A stretch of DNA of 64,000 nt from an uncultured Clostridia bacterium (GCA_934754355.1 CAKVID010000002.1:207932-271931); one strand, 5' to 3'. Positions 22,207 through 32,022 are shown, counted from the first letter of the stretch. Notes: a model not told the origin generated them from the letters alone. Program-made: numbers and translations.

Positions 22207-23557
22207 CTTTAGTATCCAATAATTGATAGCCTTTGCTAATAATCTCGTCTCTCAAAGTATCCGCCGTCTTCCAATCTTTATTTTTCTTTGCTTCCCATCT
22301 TTTCTCTGCCAAATCTTTAATGTCTTGCGGAATTTCCTCTGTTTCTTTAACCTTATCTAATCTTAGACCAAATACCCTATCAAAATCCAATGCCAAATTA
22401 TAAATATCGTTACTCTTAGGTTCATTTTTTAGCATGCTGAATAATATTCCTAATGCTAGTGGAGTATTCAAATTATCATTGATTGCATTTAAAAAATCAG
22501 TTCTATATTTTTCTAATACTGCACTATCAATTTTATTCTCTCCGCCCTTATGGTCGCTCACCAATTTTCTAAGAGAATTTAGCGAACTTTGTGCTGATTT
22601 TAGTCCATCAAGAGTGAAATTAATCGTTTTGGTATAATTACTATTTAAACAAAATAATTTGTAAGCAAGAGGTTCATAGCCCATATCTTGCAATTGAGAT
22701 AAAGTGTAGCAATTATTTAAACTTTTGCTCATTTTACCGCCATCAACCATTACAAATTCATTATGAAGCCATTTATCTACAACTTGGTGTCCACAAGCAC
22801 AATCATTCTGTGCTATTTCGTTCTCGTGATGAATAGGCAAATGGTCTATACCGCCAGTGTGAATATCAAAGTGGTCACCCAAGATATCCGAACTCATTGT
22901 TGAACATTCAATATGCCAACCCGGACAACCAACACCCCATGGACTATCCCACTTCATGATGTGATTTTCAGGCACAAATTTCCAAAGTGCGAAATCAAAA
23001 GAATGCTTCTTTTGGGAATTGCCTTCAATTCTAGCCACCCCTATTTCATTCATATTCTTATTGCTTAATTTGCCATAATTTGCAAATTTGGATACATCAA
23101 AGTATACACCATCATCAATTGTATATGTAAAACCTTTTGCTTCCAATTTTTTGATAAATTCAATCATTTTGTCTACATATTCTGTAGCCTTAGTAATATG
23201 CTCTGGCAAGTCAATATTCAACATTTCCAAATCGTTCAAGAAAACTTGAGTATTCTCTTTAGCGATTTCCATAGGTGTTTTATTTTGTTTCTTAGCAGAC
23301 ATTTCCATTTTGTCTTCGCCGTCATCAGAGTCACTTGTCAAATGTCCGACATCGGTTATATTCATAACGCCATTAATCTTGTAGCCATTGTATTTAATTA
23401 CTCTTCTTAAGGTATCCACAAATATATATGCTCTCATATTGCCAATGTGAGGTAGTAAATATACTGTAGGTCCACAAGAATACATTTTAACCACATTTTT
23501 CTCAATTGGGTGCAATTCTTCTAGACTTTTAGTAAGTGAATTATATAATTTTATCAT
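22184..23557 (-). CDS. cysS: Cysteinyl-tRNA synthetase
   Basis: 457 residues. Charges tRNA-Cys in the cytoplasm. Seen: a zinc-binding cysteine in SCGPTVY (about 28), the HIGH-type motif PHIGNMRAYI (about 36-45), the zinc/Cys-site motifs CPGWHIECS and HHENEIAQ (about 212-250) and the KMSKS motif (GGKMSKSLNN, about 272-281). A DALR-type helical C-terminal domain follows. Full length for the class I enzyme. The start overlaps the MarR-like gene by four bases, so cysS is expressed from that regulator's promoter. Confidence 0.96.
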   Translation of the reverse strand: MIKLYNSLTKSLEELHPIEKNVVKMYSCGPTVYLLPHIGNMRAYIFVDTLRRVIKYNGYKINGVMNITDVGHLTSDSDDGEDKMEMSAKKQNKTPMEIAKENTQVFLNDLEMLNIDLPEHITKATEYVDKMIEFIKKLEAKGFTYTIDDGVYFDVSKFANYGKLSNKNMNEIGVARIEGNSQKKHSFDFALWKFVPENHIMKWDSPWGVGCPGWHIECSTMSSDILGDHFDIHTGGIDHLPIHHENEIAQNDCACGHQVVDKWLHNEFVMVDGGKMSKSLNNCYTLSQLQDMGYEPLAYKLFCLNSNYTKTINFTLDGLKSAQSSLNSLRKLVSDHKGGENKIDSAVLEKYRTDFLNAINDNLNTPLALGILFSMLKNEPKSNDIYNLALDFDRVFGLRLDKVKETEEIPQDIKDLAEKRWEAKKNKDWKTADTLRDEIISKGYQLLDTKDGYEIKK

Positions 23558-23964
23558 TTATTGTCTCCTTTTAAAAAATGTATGATATTATCTAGACTTT
23601 CTGTTAGTTTATCATCTATTTTATAGTCCTTGATACTAAGAAGTAATTTATCTTTGTAGTCTTTAATTTCTTTCAATCCGTCAGTCGTTATTCTATAGAA
23701 AACATTTTTGGAATTATCTATATTTTTGTAACTAACAATTGTTCTCTCTTCTATCATAGATTTTAGGATATTTGCCAAATTTGTTTTGGCAACTCCCAGA
23801 AATTTTATCATATCACCAGGACACATATCTTTGTCTCTTAGAAGGAATAAAATTTTAGTCTTGGCATTAAGGGTCAAATTCTTATTAAGGTTATCACAAG
23901 AGAACCCGTCACATACAGAATTAATAAGTATTCTCAGTTCTATAAGCCTATCTATAGTATCCAT
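23554..23964 (-). CDS. MarR-like winged-helix regulator
   Basis: 136 residues. A central winged helix (about 32-95): LNAKTKILFLLRD, the helix-turn-helix PGDMIKFLGVAKTNLANIL and a wing around VSYKNIDNSKN. Helical termini would form the dimer interface. It overlaps cysS by four bases. A perfect palindrome (23998-24021) covers its own promoter, so it probably represses itself and therefore cysS. The ligand is unknown. Confidence 0.78.
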   Translation of the reverse strand: MDTIDRLIELRILINSVCDGFSCDNLNKNLTLNAKTKILFLLRDKDMCPGDMIKFLGVAKTNLANILKSMIEERTIVSYKNIDNSKNVFYRITTDGLKEIKDYKDKLLLSIKDYKIDDKLTESLDNIIHFLKGDNK

Positions 23965-23997
23965 GATATCTCCTCTAGCAATATAGTATTAAAAAAC

Positions 23998-24021
23998 TTA
24001 AGTTATTATATCATAACTTAA
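23998..24021. promoter_or_regulatory. Palindromic operator over the MarR-like gene promoter
   Basis: TTAAGTTAT and ATAACTTAA form perfect nine-base half-sites around TATATC. On the minus strand TATAAT (24009-24004) lies inside it, with TTGCTA (24033-24028) 18 bp upstream. A MarR dimer binding here would block transcription of the regulator-cysS-methyltransferase unit. Confidence 0.65.
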
Positions 24022-24157
24022 CAAAGTTAGCAATCAAGTTGCCTACACATTTTATTCTAATTCATAAAAAAAGTATTGCATTTTAATTTTGTTTTGGGAA
24101 AAATTATTATATAATAGAGTGTAGAAGAATATACAATTATTATTTATGGAGAGAAAA

Positions 24158-25555
24158 GTGAGAAAAACTAAAATTGTAGCAACATTAGGGCCTGCAACAA
24201 ACAACCCTAAAGGCATTAAGAATTTAATTTTATGCGGAGCAAATGTTTTAAGAGTTAATTTCAGTCATGGAAGCACTGAAGAACATTCTAACACTATCAA
24301 ACTTATTAAGAGTGTAAGAGAAGAATTAAATACTCCAGTCGCCATTATGGTAGATACTAGAGGTCCTGAAGTTAGAGTTAAGACTTTTGAAGAAGGAAGC
24401 GGAATACTAAAGAAAGGTAAATTATTTACTCTATATGGTTATGCCAAGAGCGGAGACAACAATGGAGTATCTGTATCAGAACCTAAATGTCTAAAAAATC
24501 TAAAGAAAGGCGACACCATTCTTGCCAATGACGGACTTATCAAATTAACCGTTGTTGAGAATAAAAACTTTGAAGTTGTATGTAAAGTTGTTTCTGGAGG
24601 AGTGCTTAGCAATAACAAAGGCTTAAGTTTCAAAAATGTTCCTCTTAACTTACCTTACATTAGTGATAGAGACCGAGAAGATTTAATTCAAGCATTCAAA
24701 GATGGTTGCGATATGATTTCTGCTAGTTTTGTAAATACCGCAGAGGATATAATGGATTTGAGGAGACTACTTAAAGACAACAATTACAATTGCAAAATCA
24801 TTGCAAAGATTGAGAGTAATCAAGGCATTAAGAATATTAAAGACATTATGAATGTTGCCGATGGCATAATGGTAGCAAGAGGAGACTTGGGAGTAGAGAT
24901 TGCTCAAACCAAACTACCAAAAATTCAAATGGATTTAATTTCTAGTGCTATTGAAAGTGGCAAAACCGTAATAGTAGCAACAGAGATGTTGGAAAGCATG
25001 ATAAATAACCCTCGCCCTACTAGAGCCGAGACTGTTGATGTAGCAAATGCCGTATACAATGGAGCATCTGCTGTAATGCTATCTGCTGAAACTGCTGTTG
25101 GCAAATTCCCAGATAAAGCAGTTAAGACAATGTCCGATATATGCATTCAAGCCGAGAAAGATATTAATTACAAAAGAATGTTCTTTGAGACAATATTCGA
25201 TAATTACGATTTGACAGACATATTAGGACATAGTGCAACTAGTTGTGCATTCAAGTTGGACGCCAAAGCATTAGTTCTTTATACCGATACAGGCAAGACC
25301 GCATCACTTATTGCTAGATACAAACCTGAATGTCCTATCATTGCAATAACAGATAACAAGCAAACCTACAATTATCTAAGCATGGAATGGAATGTTCTTC
25401 CAATTTATTCTAAAATTCCTAATGCAGATATATTTGAACTTGCTTGCGTAATTGCCAAAGAAGAGAAGTTGGCCAAATCTGGAGATACAATAATTGTAAC
25501 CACTGGAACAACAGATATTATTAATAATGTAATGAAGATTTGCACTATTGAGTAA
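24158..25555 (+). CDS. pyk: Pyruvate kinase
   Basis: 465 residues. Converts phosphoenolpyruvate and ADP to pyruvate and ATP in glycolysis. I chose the GTG at 24158: GGAGAG lies just before it and the protein then begins RKTKIVATLGPA like other family members, while the ATG four codons upstream has no ribosome binding site. Seen: NFSHG, DTRGPEVR, the MVARGDLGVEI and ATEMLESM active-site stretches, and AETAVGKFP. The extra PEP-utiliser domain of Bacillus Pyk is absent, as in most bacteria. A TATAAT lies about 45 bp upstream of the start. Confidence 0.96.
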   Translation: MRKTKIVATLGPATNNPKGIKNLILCGANVLRVNFSHGSTEEHSNTIKLIKSVREELNTPVAIMVDTRGPEVRVKTFEEGSGILKKGKLFTLYGYAKSGDNNGVSVSEPKCLKNLKKGDTILANDGLIKLTVVENKNFEVVCKVVSGGVLSNNKGLSFKNVPLNLPYISDRDREDLIQAFKDGCDMISASFVNTAEDIMDLRRLLKDNNYNCKIIAKIESNQGIKNIKDIMNVADGIMVARGDLGVEIAQTKLPKIQMDLISSAIESGKTVIVATEMLESMINNPRPTRAETVDVANAVYNGASAVMLSAETAVGKFPDKAVKTMSDICIQAEKDINYKRMFFETIFDNYDLTDILGHSATSCAFKLDAKALVLYTDTGKTASLIARYKPECPIIAITDNKQTYNYLSMEWNVLPIYSKIPNADIFELACVIAKEEKLAKSGDTIIVTTGTTDIINNVMKICTIE

Positions 25556-25645
25556 TGCAATCTTAACAATATAAAAAATGGTGTAAAAATATAACATATA
25601 AAAATTCTACATCAATAGAATATATCACATAAGATTTGAAGCATT

Positions 25646-25683
25646 AAAAAAGAAGAGTGATAAAAATTCGCTCTTCTTTTTTT
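25646..25683 (+). terminator. Terminator after pyk
   Basis: A 14-bp stem AAAAAAGAAGAGTG/CGCTCTTCTTTTTT (one G-T pair) followed by a T-run, 90 bases after the pyk stop. Confidence 0.85.
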
Positions 25684-25737
25684 ATTCAAATTATTTGATA
25701 AACTCTGTTAAGAATTACAACCCTGTAGATACCAAAC

Positions 25738-27051
25738 TTACTCTAACAATTCGCCATTGGTTGTATCTATAACTCTCATAATATTTGCCTCTGCACCAGT
25801 ATTGCTATCTATATAGATATAATATGTGTAATTCTTCCACGAACAGATAAATTCATATGCAGAAACTTCTCCAATATATTTATCTGGAATAATACAATAA
25901 TTTCTTTCTTTAATAGTTAAAATTTTGCTTAATTTATCTTGAGCAGTGAGCATTGATATCTTTGAAGTGAAAGTTCTAGATTTATGATTAGTTGCATAAT
26001 TGGTTGCCTCCCAACCAACAATATTTCCACTTGTCATATCTACTTTTACTTTGATTAAGTCACTATAATAAATAACCGAATTTTCTATTTGTGCTAGATT
26101 TACATAAGCGGTATTTCCGCTTGCCTGTGTCCATACACAATACATATTATTCAGTCCAACTTTCTTTGCAAAATTCTCTGCAATTTTGACCGCATCATCT
26201 CCAGAAATTTTATTTTCTCCGGAATTTACAAACGATGTAATACTTAGAAGAAAACCACCTTTCTTTGTAATAGAAACATTTAATCCATTTGAAATATTTA
26301 TATAGAAATTATAAGTTTCAAACTTGCCCTGAGCAAATCCCAAGTATTTAATACTATCTGTTCCAAATAAATTTTTAAGTATTTTGTATGCGTCATCTTG
26401 ACTTATATCATTACCACTCAATCCCACTATTTCTTTATTAAGAACGCTATCCGAGAATGGTCCATCATATATTAGAGATGGCACTTTAGAATTAGCACTC
26501 TCAGTATTAATTATCCCGCCCGAAAACTCATTATATCCACTACTATTTTCAGATAAAATACTGAAGTTTAAATCTAAATTCGAATAGTAATTTTTCAAAT
26601 CATATTTAATAGATAATACAGTAGAATGAATATCATTTATTTGTGCATAATCATCATCAGACAAGGTTTCGCCATTATATAATTTTTCAAGTAAAATATA
26701 TGAATATCCGTTTATTTTGTTCAAATAGTTATTAGTTTTTGTCAAATTATTATACTCTATTGGCAATTGATTAATATTATCTATTGTAAGCAAAACATTA
26801 CTATTCAGTCCCGTTAGCAACATTCTAAGAGCAGAATTATCTTTGGTTGCAACAATCTTAGACAAATCAACTTCCAAATCATTCACATTTGAAACCACTT
26901 CATAATAACTTTTTTTGTAATTATTTTCAAGTGTATTTTTATATGATTTTGATGAATTCTGAAAACTTAAAAATAAACACAAAAAGACAATAGTTGAAGC
27001 ACCCAAAAAAGTAAGAATTATATATAAAATATTATTATTGTTTTTTCTCAT
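25738..27051 (-). CDS. ypeB: Spore germination protein YpeB
   Basis: 437 residues. In spores YpeB is needed to place and stabilise the cortex-lytic enzyme SleB. Seen: N-terminal membrane anchor (about 8-28), an acidic helical region, the family motif PSLIYDGPFSD (about 193-203), and C-terminal PepSY-type repeats (about 215-420). The gene follows sleB by eight bases. In Bacillus the sleB-ypeB pair is expressed in the forespore late in sporulation. The start has AGGAG-like GGAGCTAG close by. Confidence 0.94.
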   Translation of the reverse strand: MRKNNNNILYIILTFLGASTIVFLCLFLSFQNSSKSYKNTLENNYKKSYYEVVSNVNDLEVDLSKIVATKDNSALRMLLTGLNSNVLLTIDNINQLPIEYNNLTKTNNYLNKINGYSYILLEKLYNGETLSDDDYAQINDIHSTVLSIKYDLKNYYSNLDLNFSILSENSSGYNEFSGGIINTESANSKVPSLIYDGPFSDSVLNKEIVGLSGNDISQDDAYKILKNLFGTDSIKYLGFAQGKFETYNFYINISNGLNVSITKKGGFLLSITSFVNSGENKISGDDAVKIAENFAKKVGLNNMYCVWTQASGNTAYVNLAQIENSVIYYSDLIKVKVDMTSGNIVGWEATNYATNHKSRTFTSKISMLTAQDKLSKILTIKERNYCIIPDKYIGEVSAYEFICSWKNYTYYIYIDSNTGAEANIMRVIDTTNGELLE

Positions 27052-27059
27052 TCTAGCTC

Positions 27060-27707
27060 CTAAATAGCAAAAACATGCTCTCCATAAGTTACAACAGTTT
27101 TCCTATTAAATATCCAACTACTACTAGCTGTAGACGGATTATAATAATACAAACAACCATAAGTTGGGTCCCACCCATTCAACGCATCTGTTGCCGCTTG
27201 ATAACTAGCAGCATCTGGTTCTAGATTTATCTGCCCATCATGAACTGCTGTAAATGCCCAAGGCTGATAAATTACTCCATATATAGTATTAGGAAAGTCT
27301 GGACTAGCAACTCTATTAAGTATAACTGCACCAACAGCAACTTTTCCTATATATTCCTCTCCCCTTGCTTCAGCATGAATACATTTAGCAAGAAGATACA
27401 ACTCATAACTTTCTTGTTCGGTCATATTAATTCCCAAAGCACTAGCCGTAACACCTCCAACTGCACCACTCACATATATTCCATGATCAGATTGAAAATT
27501 CTTAATTGCAACTACAGTCGCATTATCATATACACCATTGATAGTACCCGAGTAGTATCCCAATTCTTTTAGTCTAGTTTGCACCTCTATCATATGAGTA
27601 TCATAAGCCAAAGTTTGCTCTCTATTAACAGCAAAGAAACACACCAAAGATAGAGACACCATCATACACACTATCGCTATACAAAATAACACTTTTTTCA
27701 TTTTCAC
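27060..27707 (-). CDS. sleB: Spore cortex-lytic enzyme SleB
   Basis: 215 residues. Lytic transglycosylase that degrades cortex peptidoglycan at germination. Seen: a signal peptide or anchor (about 5-27), a peptidoglycan-binding domain (about 40-93: VQTRLKELGYYSGTINGVYD), and a hydrolase_2 catalytic domain with the glutamate in HAEARGE (about 110-116) and the typical AFTAVHDGQ and GCLYYYNP stretches. It overlaps spoIIR by four bases and precedes ypeB, forming a three-gene sporulation/germination operon. Confidence 0.95.
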   Translation of the reverse strand: MKMKKVLFCIAIVCMMVSLSLVCFFAVNREQTLAYDTHMIEVQTRLKELGYYSGTINGVYDNATVVAIKNFQSDHGIYVSGAVGGVTASALGINMTEQESYELYLLAKCIHAEARGEEYIGKVAVGAVILNRVASPDFPNTIYGVIYQPWAFTAVHDGQINLEPDAASYQAATDALNGWDPTYGCLYYYNPSTASSSWIFNRKTVVTYGEHVFAI

Positions 27708-28228
27708 TTCCCTAAAAAATTATTTATTAGTTCTACAAGTTTACTTCTATATTCTATACCATCAGTTCCATTATCACTACCCACAAAGCATAGTGGAGGA
27801 TATGCCACACACCACCAATTATTACCCGCTCCACTTCCCAAATTTATAATCAACGCATTATAATTGCCAGCCTCAAATATTTGCCCATCATAATTTCTGG
27901 TCGGAAAATATTCTTGTGTAATTTTTGGATTTGATTGATATTCAAACCCATTTTGCCTCAATACTTTATCTGCCACACATTTAATTTCATTTAAGTTACT
28001 TGCAAGTGTAGATTTTACATCATTATAATTTTTACACTCAGAAATTAACGGGGTTATATATTCAATAATATTGTCCCTTACTTTTAATTTTATACTCTGA
28101 TCTTCTTCACTATTTGAATTTGCTCTAATATGTATTCTCATTACTTCATTATTCTCAAGTTTACTACCACAACCACCAAACATAAGACAACTCACCAAAC
28201 TAAGCAACACAATCAATATTTTCTTCAT
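27704..28228 (-). CDS. spoIIR: Stage II sporulation protein R
   Basis: 174 residues. SpoIIR is secreted from the forespore and triggers SpoIIGA-dependent processing of pro-sigma-E in the mother cell. Seen: a signal sequence with lipobox-like CLMFGGCG, the family hallmark RIHIRANSNSEEDQ (about 31-44) followed by KLKVRD, and a C-terminal WWCVAYPPLCF stretch. It is first in an operon with sleB and ypeB. Usually spoIIR is separate, so this grouping is notable. Confidence 0.94.
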   Translation of the reverse strand: MKKILIVLLSLVSCLMFGGCGSKLENNEVMRIHIRANSNSEEDQSIKLKVRDNIIEYITPLISECKNYNDVKSTLASNLNEIKCVADKVLRQNGFEYQSNPKITQEYFPTRNYDGQIFEAGNYNALIINLGSGAGNNWWCVAYPPLCFVGSDNGTDGIEYRSKLVELINNFLGK

Positions 28229-28361
28229 TATTTTCCTGCCTTTATATTTTAATTATTAAATACTTGGTCATCTGCTCGAATTTTATAATACTTAATTTAA
28301 TCGTAATTTGTAGAATTATATATAATATTGTCTTTTTGTCGAATACATTATATTTATTGAC

Positions 28362-28398
28362 AAAAAAATATGTGTTACATACAATTATGTAACACATA
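28362..28398 (-). terminator. Terminator after the SPOCS/LysM gene
   Basis: A perfect 13-bp stem TATGTGTTACATA/TATGTAACACATA with a four-base loop. On the minus strand it is followed by seven T. It closes the 28421-29944 gene; the rest of 28229-28420 shows no gene. Confidence 0.88.
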
Positions 28399-28420
28399 CA
28401 AATCAAAAGGGTTAAAATTA

Positions 28421-29944
28421 TTAATTATCAAAACCAAGTAAACTAGGATTATATATAACTAGTTTCTCTCCACTTCTTAGTGGTAATTCCACATCTGGAT
28501 TTTGTTCCAATATTAACTCTTCACTAACATTCATTTCTTTGGCAATATCCCAAATAGTCTGATTATCTTTAACAATATAAATATACAAAGAACAATCGTC
28601 TTTTGGTTTCTCATCTCCCATTGTTATATTAGATATAACTTGCATTGTATTCATGCCATACATATCTACATACACACTCAAATTAGAAGACACTTCTATT
28701 TCTTTGCCCCTCTTGCTTCTAGCATTCACATCAGACAAACAAAGAGTTACAACACTTGCCATATTGCCATCAACTTTCTGTTCTACGGAGAACGGCATTT
28801 CTACTTGAACAGCAGTCAAAGCATTTGTTTCTTTGGTTAAGTATACAACGGTAGCATTTGCAACGCCTTCTATACTTAATTTATTATTATCTACTCTAGA
28901 ACTAGCAAGCACAATATTATTAGTACATACTCCAAGTATCTCATCAATGAAAGGTGCAGTATCAGCAATACTTGCAGTTCCGCTTATATTATCTCTAAAT
29001 TGTAGAGACGGCATTCCAACAATACTATCAAAAGTCTCACTCGTTATAGATAAGTAATTACTCTTAATATAAACATCATCTATTACACTCATATTAGTCT
29101 TTGCAAATACATATCCTGCAAAAGCAATTGGCACATACAAATTAACATTTGCACCACCTTCTTCCAACATTGTGGTAACTTTGATTTCATTAAACATTAT
29201 AGATATTTCACTCTGGATTACACTAGTATCTGTAATCCCAGTAAGAGCAATATCCCAACTAAAATCAAATGTTTGGAAATCTGATGTAACATCTCCATTA
29301 CTATCGCCAGTTTGGTAACACACATCTACATTTAATAGTCCATTTACTGTCATGTAATTTTCGTTTGGAGTAACACTTGTTACACACGCATTAGGTGTAA
29401 CCATCAAAATTTTTGTAGCATTCTTCACATCAAATTCTTGAGTTACATCAAATTTCTCGTAGGCCTTACCAATATATGTAGAGAATTCAACATCTTTGTA
29501 TTGAATATTAACATCTTGTGAATTAATAGATGTAAGTACATTTATATCTTTGCTTACAATATTATCTATGGTTGTCTCTACTATTGCTACAACTCTAATT
29601 CCATTAGATACAATACTGCTTGTGACATCTACAACATTAGAAGATAGAACAACCTCTCCCAAGACCTCGCTATCACAAACAAACTTATCTTTGAATTCAG
29701 CACTATAATCAAGCGCTGTAATTCCCGCACTCTCAAACATCGCTTGGAAATCCACTAAGCCTACAAAGTTAATATCGTTGCCAGCAACTTCATTTGAAAT
29801 AATAGTTGACTTGGCACTTACAGAATAAATAGCATCTATAACATCTTCATTAGTTGGCAATTTCAATTCAATAACAGATTGGGTAATTCCAATATTTTTT
29901 CTTGAACTACTCACAACCTTTGTAAAATTTGGCTCAAACACCAT
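28421..29944 (-). CDS. SPOCS (DUF3794) and LysM domain protein
   Basis: 507 residues. Repeated beta-rich SPOCS/DUF3794 domains (about 30-440) with short PF and VEVP-like turns, then a C-terminal LysM domain (about 455-500: YIVKDNQTIWDIAKEMNVSEELILEQNPD). Known: this architecture is typical of Clostridia spore-forming species and is thought to be spore-coat associated, with LysM binding peptidoglycan. There is no signal peptide, as for mother-cell coat proteins. It is a single gene with its own terminator. Confidence 0.87.
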   Translation of the reverse strand: MVFEPNFTKVVSSSRKNIGITQSVIELKLPTNEDVIDAIYSVSAKSTIISNEVAGNDINFVGLVDFQAMFESAGITALDYSAEFKDKFVCDSEVLGEVVLSSNVVDVTSSIVSNGIRVVAIVETTIDNIVSKDINVLTSINSQDVNIQYKDVEFSTYIGKAYEKFDVTQEFDVKNATKILMVTPNACVTSVTPNENYMTVNGLLNVDVCYQTGDSNGDVTSDFQTFDFSWDIALTGITDTSVIQSEISIMFNEIKVTTMLEEGGANVNLYVPIAFAGYVFAKTNMSVIDDVYIKSNYLSITSETFDSIVGMPSLQFRDNISGTASIADTAPFIDEILGVCTNNIVLASSRVDNNKLSIEGVANATVVYLTKETNALTAVQVEMPFSVEQKVDGNMASVVTLCLSDVNARSKRGKEIEVSSNLSVYVDMYGMNTMQVISNITMGDEKPKDDCSLYIYIVKDNQTIWDIAKEMNVSEELILEQNPDVELPLRSGEKLVIYNPSLLGFDN

Positions 29945-30042
29945 TTCAACCCCCTGATTTTTTAATTCTGATATAATATACTAACAATCACACCTAATTA
30001 TGACTAATTAATTAAATTTATTTCAAAGACCGTTTATTAATT

Positions 30043-30070
30043 TTGAAAGTCTTATAATTTTTGTTATAAT
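30043..30070 (+). promoter_or_regulatory. Promoter of deoB-deoD
   Basis: TTGAAA at 30043-30048, a 16-bp spacer and TATAAT at 30065-30070, about 70 bp before the deoB start. Confidence 0.7.
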
Positions 30071-30139
30071 ACTAAATATCAATATTAAATAATATTAGCA
30101 TTAAATTTATAAACTTAAATAAAATTATTAGGAGACAAA

Positions 30140-31300
30140 ATGAAAGTTGTACTTATTGTAATAGATAGTTTTGGTGTTGGCGAAATGCCAGATGCAGATA
30201 AATTTGGAGATGTAGGAAGCAATACATACTTAAATGTACTAAAGAAAACTAATGTAGATTTGAAAAATATGATAAGTCTAGGTCTTAATAATATAGATGG
30301 AATAAATCTTTCTAATAAAGATACTATCGGAAATTATATGAGACTTCAAGAATTAACTCTTGCCAAAGACACCACGGCTGGACATTATGAAATGAGCGGA
30401 GTTATTATGGAACACCCATATCCAACATTCCCAAATGGTTTTCCAGATGAACTTTTGAAACTTTTGAAAGAGAAAATTGGCGTAGAATTTATAGGCAATG
30501 AAGTAGCATCAGGCACTGAAATTATTGAAAGACTAGGCAAACTTCACTTGGAAACACACAAACCTATCGCTTATACTTCTGCCGATTCTGTATTCCAAAT
30601 TGCTACACATACAGACATCTATTCTCTAGAAGAATTATATGCGTTATGTAAGAAAGTTAGAAATATTTGCAGTAAAGATAGTAAATATAATTTTGGAAGA
30701 ATAATCGCTAGACCATTCGCGACTAATTCAGACGGCAAGTTCTATAGATTGGAATTTAGAAAAGATTATACGCTAAATCCTCCAGCCGAAACTATGCTAG
30801 ACAAATTAAAAAATAATGGCTTCGACACTGTTTGCATTGGAAAAATTGAAGATATATTTAATTTTCAAGGAATTAGCGAAAGCAATCACACTAGAAATAA
30901 TCAGACAGGCTTGCAAGCAATAATTGATACAATTAAGCGTAGAGATATAAACGGATTAGTATTTGCAAATCTTAACGATACAGATATGCTATATGGCCAC
31001 AGAAATGATTATGTAGGATATGGAAATGCACTAAAAGAAATAGATAATAATATTCCTGAAATGCTAAAAAATCTTGACGATGAAGATATTTTGATGATTA
31101 CAGGCGACCATGGTTGCGACCCTACAACCCCTAGTACCGATCATAGTAGAGAGTATACCCCACTACTTGTATATGGCAAAAAGTTAAAAAGCAATGTTAA
31201 CTTAGGAACACTTATTGGATTTAATAATATTAGCAAATCCATACTAGATTTATTTGGCATCGAGAAAAATGACGATAGTATATTTAGAAAATTAAAATAG
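30140..31300 (+). CDS. deoB: Phosphopentomutase
   Basis: 386 residues. Interconverts (deoxy)ribose 1- and 5-phosphate in nucleoside salvage. Seen: alkaline-phosphatase-superfamily metal motifs DSFGVGEMPDA (about 9-19), the phosphothreonine site DTTAGHYEMSG (about 86-96) and ITGDHGCDPTTPSTDHSRE (about 317-335). Full family length. GGAGAC precedes the ATG. deoD follows after nine bases, so the two steps of purine nucleoside breakdown are co-expressed. Confidence 0.96.
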   Translation: MKVVLIVIDSFGVGEMPDADKFGDVGSNTYLNVLKKTNVDLKNMISLGLNNIDGINLSNKDTIGNYMRLQELTLAKDTTAGHYEMSGVIMEHPYPTFPNGFPDELLKLLKEKIGVEFIGNEVASGTEIIERLGKLHLETHKPIAYTSADSVFQIATHTDIYSLEELYALCKKVRNICSKDSKYNFGRIIARPFATNSDGKFYRLEFRKDYTLNPPAETMLDKLKNNGFDTVCIGKIEDIFNFQGISESNHTRNNQTGLQAIIDTIKRRDINGLVFANLNDTDMLYGHRNDYVGYGNALKEIDNNIPEMLKNLDDEDILMITGDHGCDPTTPSTDHSREYTPLLVYGKKLKSNVNLGTLIGFNNISKSILDLFGIEKNDDSIFRKLK

Positions 31301-31309
31301 GAGAAAATA

Positions 31310-32014
31310 ATGACCGCACATAATTCAGCTAGCAAAGACGAAATTGCAAAAACCGTAATAATGCCGGGCGACCCACTTAGAAGCAAGATGATTGCCGACA
31401 AATTCTTGGAGAATGCCAAACTTGTAAATAATGTAAGAGGTGTACAAGGCTACACTGGTTTATACAAAAACAAACCCGTAACTGTAATGGCAAGCGGAAT
31501 GGGAAATCCCGCTATGGGAATTTATAGTTACGAACTATTCAAATTCTATGATGTAGATAGAATTATTAGAGTTGGCACAATCGGAGGCATTCACAAAGAT
31601 TTGGAACTAAAAAGTATCCTTATATCAAAGAGAGTTTTTACTAAGACTAATTACAATAATTTCTACGAAAACTTTGGCGCAGATTACATTAAATGTAGTA
31701 ATAAATTATTAAAATTAGCAGAAACCAAAGCAAAAGAACTAGGAATGAAATACACTATTGGAGATACTCTCAACTCAGATACTTTCTACACTGACGAAGA
31801 TGAAGTCAAATTAGCATTAGACAAAAATTTGCTTGGTGTAGAAATGGAAGGCGCAGCATTATACATAAATGCCGAAAGACTAAACAAAGACGCAATTACT
31901 ATTTGCACCGTTTCCAATAACCTAATTACTGAAGAAGAAACTTCTAGCGAAGAAAGACAAAATGCTTTCTTGGATATGATAAAATTGGCGCTTGAAATGG
32001 CAATCACGGATTAA
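31310..32014 (+). CDS. deoD: Purine nucleoside phosphorylase, DeoD type
   Basis: 234 residues. Phosphorolysis of purine (deoxy)nucleosides to base and pentose 1-phosphate, the substrate of DeoB. Seen: the phosphate-binding MPGDPLRSKM (about 19-28), VRGVQGYTG, the active-site MASGMGNPAMGIYSYEL (about 61-77), RVGTIGG, and the ribose-binding VEMEGAALY (about 177-185). This is the hexameric trimeric-dimer type. Start ATG with GGAG in the deoB stop region. Confidence 0.96.
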   Translation: MTAHNSASKDEIAKTVIMPGDPLRSKMIADKFLENAKLVNNVRGVQGYTGLYKNKPVTVMASGMGNPAMGIYSYELFKFYDVDRIIRVGTIGGIHKDLELKSILISKRVFTKTNYNNFYENFGADYIKCSNKLLKLAETKAKELGMKYTIGDTLNSDTFYTDEDEVKLALDKNLLGVEMEGAALYINAERLNKDAITICTVSNNLITEEETSSEERQNAFLDMIKLALEMAITD

Positions 32015-32022
32015 AAACAAAG

